From AP-15 sp963818695 (lineage in GTDB: Bacteria; Pseudomonadota; Alphaproteobacteria; ATCC43930; CGMCC-115725): DNA of 64,000 nt. Below, piece by piece: positions 55,616 through 64,000 of this stretch. The notes under the pieces are model-generated. The model made no database searches and was not told where the DNA came from. It was given only the letters and a program-made list of their open reading frames with translations. Numbering within the stretch: position 1 is the stretch's first letter; each line of letters opens with the position of its first letter. Where the stretch lies: contig CAWFTG010000006.1 in the NCBI GenBank assembly GCA_963818695.1, positions 166,751 through 230,750 on the forward strand, written 5' to 3'. Made by a program: the position numbers and the translations under genes.

Positions 55616-55814
55616 ACAGCCGCTGGCGCTTCACATCGACGCCAGATGGATCGATCCGGGCGCTGACTTGACCCAGCGGGACTTCGCCTCGAGCACAAGA
55701 GGCACCCACGTCTGCGCCGTCACCGAAAGCGGGCCAAGCGAGGCTCGCCGCCAGCGCGATAGCAAAGTCCAGCGCGCGACAAGTCTCGGGCAGAGATCGA
55801 AGAGCGGCCTCCAT
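55599..55814 (-). pseudogene. N-terminal relic of a YncE-like beta-propeller protein
   Basis: From ATG 55814 the frame gives a signal-like segment (ALDFAIALAASLAWPAFGDG), then GEVPLGQVSARIDPSGVDVK and RQRLFVADG, the first blade of a YVTN/NHL-type propeller. It stops at TAA 55599, where the superoxide dismutase relic takes over. So two unrelated broken genes are joined here. Confidence 0.55.
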
Positions 55815-55986
55815 CCATGACGCGCCGCTCCTCGCATACCTAAGAGCGCAGAACTTGGACCGTTGGCCGTCTGACGGGGTGCCTGCACAACCCCATTGGC
55901 TTGTGTAAGCTGTCGCCGCCCGGACGCGACTCAAACTCCGGGGCGCTCCGCTTTCTTAGCTGCTGAGTAAAGGGAGTTATCGGCTA

Positions 55987-57342
55987 ATGGGTCTGCAGAT
56001 CGAAGGTTTGGCGCGGTTTGTCGCGCAGACACAATGGGAAGATATTCCGGAGCCCGTCCAACGGTACACAAAACTGGTGCTGCTCGATACCCTTGGGGTG
56101 ATTTTGGCGGGCGCGGAACGCCCAGAGGTGAGCAAGCTGCGGGACGCTCTCGCCGTCACTGCCGGAACCGGGGCGACGGTATTCGCGCGGGGCTGGCCGA
56201 CGTATGATCCGCGTACTGCAGCGCTGCTGAACGGAATTGCCGGGCGGTCGATCGAGCTGTGCGAGGGGCTGCGCTTTGTTTCCGGTCAGGCGGCGATGCA
56301 GGTGCTGCCCGGCGTATTGGCCGTCGGCGAGGACCTCGGAAGTACCGGCCGCGACATGCTCGCCGCCTTCGTGCTCGGTTACGATGCCGCCGCGCGGCTG
56401 GCGGGCGGCTTCACGCCCCGGCCATTGGCGCACCAGAACGGCCAGGTGTCGCTGCTCGCCGCAGCAGCGGCGGGAGCGCGCCTGCACGGGCTCGAGGCGG
56501 CCGGGATCAGCCGGGCCATGCGCATTGCGACGACGTTGCTGCTGACGCCGAGCTATACCAACGCGGTGGCCGGCGCGACGGCGCTCAATGTCGCCGGCGG
56601 AATGAGCGGCTTTGCCGCGGCGCTCGCCCCCGAACTGGCCCTTGCCGGCTTTGAGGCTCAAGAGGACGCGATCGAACAGGCGCTCGGCGAGCTGGTCGGC
56701 GCGGGCTTCACGACCAAGCGTCTGCTCGAAGACCTCGGGACGGTGTGGCACATCACGCGCAATTATTTTCGGCTCTATGCCTGCTGCAATCCGATCCACC
56801 CGGCACTCGACTGTCTTAAAGAGGCGCTGGCGGATTTGCAGCCGCGGCCTGACGAGGTCGAGCGGATCGATATTGCGACCTATCGTTTCGCCTCGGTTAT
56901 GTGCAATCCCGATCCGCCGAATTACTTCGCCTCGAAATACTCCCTGCCGCACGCCGCAGCGGTGATGGTGGTCAGAGGCAGCGCCGGCTACGCAGAACTG
57001 GATGACACCGCCCTGCAGGACCCGGTCATCGCGGCGCTGCGGCACCGCGTCCGCGTGACCGAGGATGCGTCGATGACTGCGGTAGCGCCGCGCCTGCGGC
57101 CCGCGCGCGTCACGGTAACACTGACCGACGGCCGCTCCAGCACGCATTCCCGCCAGAGCCACAGGGGCGATTTTCAGGAGCCTTTTGCCGAATCCGAGAT
57201 CCGGGACAAGTTCCGGCAGCTCGCCGGCGTTGTCCTCGTCCCGGAAGGGGTTGCCGCCGTCGAGAATGCGGTAGATCGCTGCGAGAACTGGCAGAGCATC
57301 GCCGAGCTGACAGAGCCGCTGCGCCGCCACGGCCGCGGTTGA
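55987..57342 (+). CDS. MmgE/PrpD family protein
   Basis: The 451 residues match 2-methylcitrate dehydratase/itaconate decarboxylase-type proteins: RYTKLVLLDTLGVILAGAER, LLNGIAGRSIELCEGLRFVS (the usual His/Asp site is altered), VLGYDAAARLAGGF, NPIHPALDCLKEAL and SKYSLPHAAAVMVV. The family includes dehydratases and lyases of unknown substrates. No methylcitrate-cycle genes are nearby. An antisense frame through it is long but has no protein-like features. A TauE/SafE gene follows 3 bases later. Confidence 0.88.
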   Translation: MGLQIEGLARFVAQTQWEDIPEPVQRYTKLVLLDTLGVILAGAERPEVSKLRDALAVTAGTGATVFARGWPTYDPRTAALLNGIAGRSIELCEGLRFVSGQAAMQVLPGVLAVGEDLGSTGRDMLAAFVLGYDAAARLAGGFTPRPLAHQNGQVSLLAAAAAGARLHGLEAAGISRAMRIATTLLLTPSYTNAVAGATALNVAGGMSGFAAALAPELALAGFEAQEDAIEQALGELVGAGFTTKRLLEDLGTVWHITRNYFRLYACCNPIHPALDCLKEALADLQPRPDEVERIDIATYRFASVMCNPDPPNYFASKYSLPHAAAVMVVRGSAGYAELDDTALQDPVIAALRHRVRVTEDASMTAVAPRLRPARVTVTLTDGRSSTHSRQSHRGDFQEPFAESEIRDKFRQLAGVVLVPEGVAAVENAVDRCENWQSIAELTEPLRRHGRG

Positions 57343-57345
57343 GCG

Positions 57346-58179
57346 GTGGCGGCGGTGCCGCTCGGGGAGCTTTTCTGGCTCGCGGTTGCCGTCATGGGCG
57401 CCGGGATCCTCACCGGCCTGCTTGCCGGGTTGTTCGGTGTCGGCGGCGGCGCAGTCATCGTCCCGGTGCTCTTCGAGGTGTTCCGCCTGCTCGGTGTCCC
57501 CGAGGAGGTCCGCATGCAGCTCTGCATCGGAACATCCCTCGCGATCATCGTGCCAACGACGGTGCGGTCTTATCGGGCTCATCGAGCGAAGGGTTTGGTC
57601 GTGTCTGCGGTGCTGAGGTCCTGGGCTCTGCCGGCCGTGTTTGGCGTTGCAGCAGGATCGATAACCGCCGCGTTCGCGCCCGCGCAGGTTTTTGAACTGG
57701 CCTTTGTCGTGATCGCCGGTGGTATCGCGGCCAAGCTTCTCGTCGGCCGCGAAACGTGGGTCCTCGGCAGAGGCCTGCCGGGACGCGCCGCGATGAGCGG
57801 GTATGGCTTTTTTGTCGGACTCGCATCGTCGCTGATGGGGATCAGCGGCGGCTCCCTCGCGACGATGGTGATGACGCTCTACAGCGTGCCGATCCACAAC
57901 GCCGTCGCGACCTCGGCCGGCCTCGGCGTTCCGATCACGGTCGCGGGCACGCTCGGCTACCTGATTGCCGGCCTGCCGCATCAAGCCTTGTTGCCGCCTC
58001 TGTCCGTCGGTTTCGTGTCGGTGATCGGCGTCGCTTTGATCGCGCCGGTTTCGAGCTGGGTCGCTCCGTTCGGCGCCCAACTGGCGCATGCCCTGCCCAG
58101 GCGACGGCTCGAGATCGGCTTCGGGCTGTTCCTGATTGCCGCCGCCCTGCGGTTCGTCGCGAGCCTGCTCGGAGCCTGA
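57346..58179 (+). CDS. TauE/SafE family anion permease
   Basis: The 277 residues have eight hydrophobic segments and the GGG-rich repeats of the family: GILTGLLAGLFGVGGGAVIV and VGLASSLMGISGGSLATMVM. Members export sulfite, sulfoacetate or other small organic anions. GTG 57346 starts 3 bases after the MmgE/PrpD stop, so both are probably one transcript. It is convergent with the monooxygenase (1 base apart). Confidence 0.9.
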   Translation: MAAVPLGELFWLAVAVMGAGILTGLLAGLFGVGGGAVIVPVLFEVFRLLGVPEEVRMQLCIGTSLAIIVPTTVRSYRAHRAKGLVVSAVLRSWALPAVFGVAAGSITAAFAPAQVFELAFVVIAGGIAAKLLVGRETWVLGRGLPGRAAMSGYGFFVGLASSLMGISGGSLATMVMTLYSVPIHNAVATSAGLGVPITVAGTLGYLIAGLPHQALLPPLSVGFVSVIGVALIAPVSSWVAPFGAQLAHALPRRRLEIGFGLFLIAAALRFVASLLGA

Positions 58180-58180
58180 A

Positions 58181-59209
58181 CTATTGCAGGCGGGGCATGA
58201 CCTTTTCGCACAGCAACTGCAGTGAGCGGGTCATCGCCGCCGGCGGGATCCCCGCGCCGAAGTTCAGCTCCGCCAGGATGCCGTTCAACCCGAGCTCGTC
58301 GTGCAATTGCTGCAGCCGGTCGGCGACGCTCTCAGGGCCGCCGATGATGACCTTGTCGCGCATGACTTCCTCGTAGGAGATGGTCCGCACCGTCTCCGCT
58401 TCCGCGGCGCGGCGGCGGTTGGGCGAATTTTCCAGCCGCGTGCTCAACGTCCGGTACCCGGACATGATGCTCTCCTCGGCCTCGTCCTGCGCCTGCCGGT
58501 CGGTATCGGCGATGTGCAGGGTCAGCCGCAGATAGACTTCGCCCTCGCCGGGGTGGCCGGCTTCGCGATAAGCCTTGCGGTAGGCGGCGAGGTCGGGGGC
58601 CAACCCCGACAGCGACCCGCTGCGCACCGCGACAAAGATCGGATATCCCGCCTCGCCGAGCGATGGGAAGGTCTCCTCGCTGGCGGCGGCGACGCGGATC
58701 GGCGGACAGGGCTGCTGATAGGGTCGCGGCACGGCGGAAGCGTCGGTGAAGCTGTAGTATTTGCCCTCGAACGAGAAGGTCGGCTGGGTCCACGCTTGCT
58801 TGACGATTTCGAGCGTCTCGAGAAAACGCTCGCGGCTTTCCGAGTACGGCACGCCATAGGCCACATAGGACCGCGGGTTGCCGCTGCGGCCGACGCCGAA
58901 CAGCAATCGGCCCTTGCTGATCTGGTCGATCGTCGCGGTCTCTTCGGCTAGGCGCAGCGGATGGCAGAGGGGCAGAACCTGCACGCCGGTGCCGATCTTG
59001 ATGCGCTGCGTCCGGGCGGCTATCGCTGCGGCGACGGTGAGCGGCGCGGTTAACACCGAGCGGCGCGGCTGCTGGTGAATCTCGGCGAGCCAAATCGCAT
59101 CGAGCCCCCAGCGGTCGGCCGCCTCGATTTGCCCCAGCGCCTCCTCGAACGCCGCCGCCGCGGTCTGACCCGGCCGGCAGTGAAATTCATGATAGACGCC
59201 GATTTCCAT
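58181..59209 (-). CDS. LLM-class flavin-dependent oxidoreductase
   Basis: The 342 residues are of the bacterial luciferase type: MEIGVYHEFHCRPGQTAAAA, WGLDAIWLAEIHQQP, IKIGTGVQVLPLCHPLRLAE, GRLLFGVGRSGNP and a C-terminal barrel with VIIGGPESVADRLQQLHDEL. It uses FMNH2 or F420 and O2; the substrate is unknown. ATG 59209 has GGGAGAAGAG ahead. It is divergent from pheS, with 160 bases between them. Confidence 0.9.
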   Translation of the reverse strand: MEIGVYHEFHCRPGQTAAAAFEEALGQIEAADRWGLDAIWLAEIHQQPRRSVLTAPLTVAAAIAARTQRIKIGTGVQVLPLCHPLRLAEETATIDQISKGRLLFGVGRSGNPRSYVAYGVPYSESRERFLETLEIVKQAWTQPTFSFEGKYYSFTDASAVPRPYQQPCPPIRVAAASEETFPSLGEAGYPIFVAVRSGSLSGLAPDLAAYRKAYREAGHPGEGEVYLRLTLHIADTDRQAQDEAEESIMSGYRTLSTRLENSPNRRRAAEAETVRTISYEEVMRDKVIIGGPESVADRLQQLHDELGLNGILAELNFGAGIPPAAMTRSLQLLCEKVMPRLQ

Positions 59210-59226
59210 TCTCTTCTCCCGCAGGC

Positions 59227-59246
59227 ACCGTGCTTCCGAGCACGGT
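59227..59246. promoter_or_regulatory. Perfect 8-bp hairpin in the LLM/pheS intergenic region
   Basis: ACCGTGCT-tccg-AGCACGGT is a perfect stem-loop with a tetraloop. It lies 18 bases upstream of the monooxygenase start on the minus strand and 124 bases upstream of pheS. No T-run or leader peptide with Phe codons follows, so it is not a classical pheST attenuator. It could be an operator or mRNA structure. Confidence 0.5.
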
Positions 59247-59369
59247 AATTGCCCGCCGGTAATGGAGCAAATACCGAATTTCGTTTGCCATCCCATCTCT
59301 CGCTGACGATCACGTGCTATAGCGAGCGGGACCGTGTGAGTGGCCCTTTTGTTCACGAGAAATGAACCA

Positions 59370-60458
59370 ATGGCGGATTTAGACCCCTCAACCGACTCGA
59401 TCCTCGCCGAGATTGCCGCCGCGCCGTCGCCCGAGGCGCTTGAAGAGCTACGCGTCCGGGTGCTCGGGCGGCGTGGGTCGTTGACCCTGGCGATGCGCGA
59501 ATTGGGCGGGTTGGAGCCGGAACAGCGGCGCCGCGCCGGCGCGGAATTGAACGTCGCCAAGGACTGCATCACTGCGGCGCTCGGCGAGGCCGCGGCACGG
59601 CTCGGCCGGGCCGCGCTGGAACGGCGTCTCGCCGCCGAGCGCGCCGATGTGACCCTGCCGGTGCCGTTCGCCACCGCCGGGCGGCTCCATCCGATTAGCC
59701 AGACGGTCGACGAGATCGTCGCGATCTTTGGCGAGATGGGCTTCGAGGTCGCCGAGGGCCCGCATATCGAAGAGGATTTCTACAATTTCACCGCCCTCAA
59801 CATCCCGCCCGAGCACCCGGCCCGGCAGGAGCACGACACCTTTTATCTGCCGGAGCGGCCGGATGGCGCCCGGCTCGTGCTGCGCACTCACACTTCGCCG
59901 GTGCAGGTCCGCACGATGCTGGCGCAGAAACCGCCGATCCGCATTATCGTCCCCGGCCGTACTTTCCGCATGGACCACGACGCGACGCACTCGCCGATGT
60001 TTCATCAGGTCGAGGGGCTGGTGATCGACCGCACCACCCATATGGGACACCTGAAGGGCTGCCTGATCGAGTTCCTGCGCGCCTATTTCGGCCTCGACGA
60101 TTTGCCGGTGCGCTTCCGGCCGCATTATTTCCCGTTTACCGAACCCTCTGCCGAAGTGGACATCGGCTGCTCGCGCAGCGCCGACGAGCTCAGGATCGGA
60201 GCCGGCGGCGACTGGCTGGAAATCCTCGGCAGCGGCATGGTCCACCCGCAGGTGCTGAATAATTGCGGGATTGACCCGTCCGAATATCAGGGCTTTGCGT
60301 TCGGCATGGGGATCGAGAGGGTCGCGATGCTGAAATATGGCATCCCCGATGTGCGGGCGTTTTACGATTCGGATCTCCGCTGGTTGCGGCATTACGGGTT
60401 CCTGCCGCTCGACATTCCCTCCCTCGTGCGCGGGCCGTTGCCCGGAGGGGCGGCATGA
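59370..60458 (+). CDS. pheS: Phenylalanine--tRNA ligase alpha subunit
   Basis: About 362 residues: N-terminal coiled coil (EALEELRVRVLGRRGSLTLA), class II motifs HPISQTVDEIVAIFGEMGF, GRTFRMDHDATHSPMFHQVE (motif 2) and GFAFGMGIERVAML (motif 3). It is the catalytic subunit. ATG 59370 (MADLDPS) is chosen over GTG 59340. The stop overlaps the pheT start by ATGA (60455-60458). Confidence 0.96.
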   Translation: MADLDPSTDSILAEIAAAPSPEALEELRVRVLGRRGSLTLAMRELGGLEPEQRRRAGAELNVAKDCITAALGEAAARLGRAALERRLAAERADVTLPVPFATAGRLHPISQTVDEIVAIFGEMGFEVAEGPHIEEDFYNFTALNIPPEHPARQEHDTFYLPERPDGARLVLRTHTSPVQVRTMLAQKPPIRIIVPGRTFRMDHDATHSPMFHQVEGLVIDRTTHMGHLKGCLIEFLRAYFGLDDLPVRFRPHYFPFTEPSAEVDIGCSRSADELRIGAGGDWLEILGSGMVHPQVLNNCGIDPSEYQGFAFGMGIERVAMLKYGIPDVRAFYDSDLRWLRHYGFLPLDIPSLVRGPLPGGAA

Positions 60459-62843
60459 AGACAACCCTCGCCTGGCTGAAAGAGCATCTTGAAACCGACG
60501 CGCCGCCCGCCGTGATAGCCGAGCGGCTCACGATGCTCGGCCACGAAGTGGAAAGCATCGAGAACCGTGCCGCCGGTCTCGAACCCTTCACGGTCGCGTC
60601 GGTCGTTTCGGCCGAGCGCCATCCCAATGCCGACCGGCTCAGGGTCTGTGTGGTCGATACGGGCAAGGGGCAGGTCCAGGTTGTCTGCGGGGCGCCCAAC
60701 GCCCATACCGGGATGAAGGGAGTCTTCGCGCCCGCCGGCACCGTCATCCCGCGAACCGGCGCGTTGCTGAAGGAGACCGTGATCCGCGGCGTCGCCTCGC
60801 GCGGCATGCTGTGCTCGGCCTATGAGATGGGCCTCGGCGACGATCACGAAGGGATCATCGAGTTGCCGCAGGATGCGCCTGTCGGGGCGCCCTATGCGAG
60901 CCTAGTCGGGCCGGAGCGATACCGTCCTCGACATCAAAGTGACGCCGAACCGGGCCGACTGCCTCGGCGTCCGCGGGATTGCCCGCGATCTCGCCGCCGC
61001 TGGGCTCGGGCGTCTGAAGCCGCTCGACACGACGCCGATCCCCGGGCATTTCGGTTCGCCGATCGGCATCGGTATCGAGGACCGCACCGCCTGCCCGCTG
61101 TTTCTCGGCCGGCATCTGCGCGGCGTCCGCAACAGGCCGAGCCCGGCATGGCTGCAAAACAGGCTCGAAGGGATCGGGCTGCGGCCGATCTCAGCCCTCG
61201 TCGACATCACGAATTTCCTGACCTTCGACCTGGACCGGCCGCTTCATGTGTTCGATAAAGGCCGGGTCGCCGGCGATCTGACGGTGCGCTTGGCCAGACC
61301 CGGCGAAACCCTGCTCGCGCTCAACGGGCAGGAATACGCGCTGGATCCGGAAATCACGGTCATTGCCGACACTGCCGGCGTGCAGAGCCTCGGGGGCGTG
61401 ATCGGCGGCGAGGCGACCGCATGCACCGAAACGACGACCGAGGTGCTCATCGAAGCCGCGCTCTTCGACCCGGTCCGCACCGCGGCGACCGGCCGCAAAC
61501 TCAACATTGCGAGCGATGCCCGCTATCGCTTCGAGCGCGGTCTCGACCCGGCCTTCGTCGGGGACGGGCTGGAGATCGCGACGCGGTTGATGCTGGAACT
61601 GTGCGGCGGCGAGGCGTCCGAGGTCATCACCGCCGGCGCCGTTCCCGATTGGCGGCGCCGATATGTGCTGCGCGCCGAGCGGCCGGCGAGCCTCGGCGGG
61701 CTCCACGTGCCGCATGAGGAGAGCGCCGAGATCCTGACGGCGCTCGGCTGTGCGGTCGAGACCCTCGCGGGCGGCGATCTCTCGGTCGAGCCGCCTTCCT
61801 GGCGCGGCGACATTATCGGTGAAGCTGATCTCGTCGAGGAGGTGTTGCGGATCAAGGGCTACGACCGGATCCCCGCGGTGCCTCTCGAACGAGCAACGCC
61901 GCTGTCGCGGCCGGCGCTGAACCCGACGCAGCGCCGGGCTGAGCTGGTCCGCCGCACCCTCGCCGAGCGGGGGCTGACTGAAGGCGTGACGTTCTCGTTC
62001 GTCGCGGCACGCGAGGCCGAATTGTTCGGCGGCGCGAAACCGGAATTGCGTCTGGTCAATCCGATCAGCGCCGATCTCGATGCGATGCGGCCGTCGTTGC
62101 TGCCGGGGCTCGTCGCCGCCGCTCGCAGAAACGCCGATCGCGGCTTTCCCGATACGGCATTGTTCGAACTCGGGCCGCTGTATCGCGACGACACGCCGGA
62201 AGGCCAAGTGCTCACTGCCGCCGGCGTGCGCAGCGGGCATACCGGCCCCAAGCACTGGCGTATGCGCGCCCGTGAAGTTGATCTCTTCGATGTCAAGGCT
62301 GATGCGCTCGCCGCTCTCGCCGCAATGGGCACTCCGGCGGATAACATCCAGGTCACCGCAGACCCACCCGCTTGGTACCACCCGGGCCGGGCCGGCACAT
62401 TGCGGCTCGGGCCGACGGTGCTCGGCGCCTTTGGCGAATTGCATCCGGCGGTGCTCGAGGCGCTCGATGTGCGGCCACCGATCGCCGCCTTCGAGGTATT
62501 TCTCGACGCCGTGCCTGAGCCGCGAGCGACGCGAGCCAAACCGCCGCTGATAATGTCGGTTTTACAGCCAATCGAACGCGATTTTGCCTTTGTCGTCGAC
62601 CGCGCCTTGCCGGCCGAGAGCTTGCTGCGCGCCACCCGTGGCGTCGACCGCAAGCTGGTCTCCGAGATCCGTCTGTTCGATGTCTATCAAGGGAAGGGTC
62701 TGCCTGAAGGCAAAAAGTCGCTCGCCATCACCGTCGTGCTGCAGCCGCAGGAGCGAACCCTGACCGACGCTGAGATCGAGGACTTCTCGAAGAGGCTCAT
62801 CGCGCAAGTTGAAAAGGCGACAGGCGGCCAACTGCGCGGATGA
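60455..62843 (+). CDS. pheT: Phenylalanine--tRNA ligase beta subunit, frame broken by one base near 60915
   Basis: Two frames together encode ~795 residues of PheT: MKTTLAWLKEHLETDAPPAV, the tRNA-binding domain (VVSAERHPNADRLRVCVVDT, GVASRGMLCSAYEMGLGDDH) up to VGPE, then, one base later, DTVLDIKVTPNRADCLGVRG, editing domain B3/B4, B5 (ITAGAVPDW...), the class II-like core (RDFAFVVDRALP) and the anticodon-recognition domain (EIRLFDVYQGKGLPEGKKSL). Its end overlaps the next fragment by ATGA. As PheT is essential and nothing else is wrong in 2.4 kb, the indel near 60911-60918 is most likely an error in the sequence or a very recent lesion. Confidence 0.93.
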
Positions 62844-63245
62844 ACAAACCCCGGCTGTCGGCCGCCGCCCAAACCGCCGGCTTTCTGCTGCTGGTAGCGG
62901 GCGTACTATTCGGGACAGCCGGCCGGCTCGATATTCCGATGTTTTGGCTGTACCTAATGGTCCTCGCGGGAGTGTCTGTCGCCGGTTTACTTCTGGTCGA
63001 CGAGGATCTGGCGCAGAAGCGCATACGGCCGGCGGCCAGCCGCTCGGCCTGCGGCTCCGGCTGGCCTTTTTGCTGTGCATCGCGCATTGGGCGATCGCCG
63101 GTCTCGATCGTGGCCGGTTTCACTGGTCGGACCATGTCCCGCTGGCGGTTCGGCTCGCGGCGATCATTGTATTCGCCTCAGGCTTGTCACTCTTCGTCTG
63201 GGCGATGCACGTGAACCGGTTCTTCTCCTCGGCCGTCCGGATAAA
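62840..63245 (+). pseudogene. N-terminal half of an isoprenylcysteine methyltransferase-like gene
   Basis: ATG 62840 overlaps the pheT stop. The frame MNKPRLSAAAQTAGFLLLVA encodes TM1-2 up to VDEDLAQKRIRP. After a one-base lesion near 63033 it goes on as GGQPLGLRLRLAFLLCIAHW, FHWSDHVPLAVRLAAIIVFA and MHVNRFFSSAVRIK, ending at ~63245. The expected next part (QxERGHxVVxxGPYRWVRHP) is missing here but is found at 4475-4214 on the minus strand. It was therefore the third gene of a pheS-pheT operon before the inversion. Confidence 0.8.
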
Positions 63246-63882
63246 AGCTACAACAAGCGGGCATCGATGCCGTCGGCGATCGCCTACGGGCAGCGGGCAT
63301 TCCCTGCGGTTACCGGCCGTGGCGCGCATTCCGACGCCGCGCATGCGCAAGGGGTGAGCGCGATCGAGGCGCTCGCCCGTAAGATCCAACGGTTGCACCG
63401 GCTGACCGAATACGACCTCGGCACTACAGTCAATGTCGGGCTCGTTCAGGGCGGTACGGCGGTGAACCCAGTCGCGTCCCGGGCCATCGCGGCGATCGAC
63501 GTGCCGTTCCTGACGATGAAATATCATGGAGAAGATCCTCGGCGAAGTGCGCGAGATTTGCCGCTGCTGCGAATTGCCCGGCAGCGAAGGCCGCATCTTG
63601 CGAGAGGGCAGTTTCCTGCCGCTCGAACAGGACGAAAAGAGCCGAGAATTGCTCGAATTCTATGGCCGCTTGTCGGTGGGCCTAGGCTTCCAGGCTGGCG
63701 CCGAGGCGACCGGCGGCTCCGCCGACAGCGGGTTCACCGCGACGCTCGGCAAGCCTACCCTATGCGGTACCGACCCGGTCGACGGCAACGCGCACCGCGA
63801 CGACGAATGGTGCCGCATTGACACCCTTGTCCCGCGGGCGCAGGCCCTGGCATTGACAATCCTTGAAGTCGCGGCGGAATGA
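63246..63882 (+). pseudogene. Relic of an M20-family metallopeptidase
   Basis: The pieces in order are SYNK, AGIDAVGDRLRAAGIPC (one frame over), then a jump to the dimerisation domain (VTGRGAHSDAAHAQGVSAIE, LARKIQRLHRLTEYDLGTTV, NVGLVQGGTAVNPVASR), and, after another shift near 63520, SFLPLEQDEKSRELLEFYGR, TGGSADSGFTATLGKPTLCG and DTLVPRAQALALTILEV at the end. The ~170-residue Zn-binding part between GIPC and VTGRG is deleted, so no activity is possible. The N-terminus lies at 4572-4476 (minus). Confidence 0.8.
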
Positions 63883-63894
63883 TCCCCATCCGTC

Positions 63895-63968
63895 GTTCCC
63901 ACGAAAGCGGGAACCCAGGGGCGACGCGCTCGGGCGAAGTAGCCCTGGGCCCCCGCTTTCCGCGAGGG
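63895..63968. repeat. Large palindromic repeat (GAAAGCGGG ... CCCGCTTTC)
   Basis: GAAAGCGGG (63903-63911) pairs with CCCGCTTTC (63952-63960), and inside it CCCAGGG (63914-63920) pairs with CCCTGGG (63943-63949), around a loop of ~22 bases. The fold is long and stable. Relatives are at 7275-7346 and 34404-34420. It may end transcripts of the relic region, but no T-run follows. Confidence 0.75.
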
Positions 63969-64000
63969 CGGCGGTGAAATGGCTAAGGAGGCTGGGTCGT

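Noticed and set aside
55984..58089. A 701-codon open frame on the minus strand across the MmgE/PrpD and TauE/SafE genes
   Set aside because: Its translation is R/H/D/Q-rich without any domain or hydrophobic pattern, while both plus-strand genes have clear family motifs; it is the mirror of GC-rich codons.
59227..59340. A phenylalanine attenuator or leader peptide before pheS
   Set aside because: No run of Phe codons and no terminator/antiterminator pair; only a single hairpin is present.
60905..60925. Programmed frameshifting in pheT
   Set aside because: No slippery sequence, stop codon or downstream structure like known sites is visible; no PheT is known to need it.

Overview
The window looks like chromosome of a high-GC alphaproteobacterium, probably Rhodospirillales-like or Hyphomicrobiales-like. 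The lineage evidence is the housekeeping content and order: ppdK-glyS-glyQ-sppA-methyltransferase-DUF2007 facing an octaprenyl diphosphate synthase, an FzlA-type GST-fold protein next to phaR, an accD-folC pair, and pheS-pheT. No rRNA, tRNA, CRISPR array, integrase or transposase was seen.

Layout. 1-4.6 kb: a partial acyl-CoA synthetase, a badly decayed adenylate cyclase-TPR gene, an AT-richer SLATT-type membrane gene, and two gene fragments at a rearrangement breakpoint. 4.7-14 kb: two convergent MscS channels, an EEP-family nuclease/phosphatase, then kdpD-kdpE-kup, an osmotic and potassium block without kdpFABC. 14-23 kb: rfbC, DUF917 and hydantoinase genes, a Tat-exported amidohydrolase, and a three-gene periplasmic hydroxylase set (cytochrome c, [2Fe-2S] subunit, frameshifted molybdopterin subunit). 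23-28 kb: accessory genes (a headless purple acid phosphatase, a lactonase, a lipoprotein, an FAD oxidoreductase). 28-34 kb: accD-folC, a MetE-like protein with an odd tail, a hypothetical protein and a class II photolyase. 34-39.5 kb: an incomplete branched-chain amino-acid transporter (livK with an amber stop, livF only), an amidase with a signal-less binding protein, and an ABC exporter relic. 39.5-45 kb: copper and cytochrome-oxidase assembly genes, mepA, fzlA, and phaR facing a PHA synthase-like gene that overlaps a small ORF. 45-54 kb: the conserved housekeeping block. 54-64 kb: a crotonase, a superoxide dismutase/beta-propeller relic, MmgE/PrpD, TauE/SafE, a luciferase-like monooxygenase, pheS-pheT (pheT with one frameshift), and two more broken genes.

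The main discovery is a reciprocal break. An isoprenylcysteine methyltransferase-like gene has its N-terminal half at 62.8-63.2 kb (+) and its C-terminal half at 4.2-4.5 kb (-). An M20 peptidase has its N-terminus at 4.5 kb (-) and its remainder at 63.2-63.9 kb (+). Inverting the ~58.8 kb between positions ~4476 and ~63245 rejoins both genes at once, so this segment appears to have been inverted relative to an ancestor. Both genes then decayed.

Relics are numerous for 64 kb. One caution applies to all single-lesion calls: the essential gene pheT also carries a one-base frameshift, so isolated indels such as the one in the molybdopterin subunit may be sequence errors. The multiply damaged genes are much harder to explain that way.
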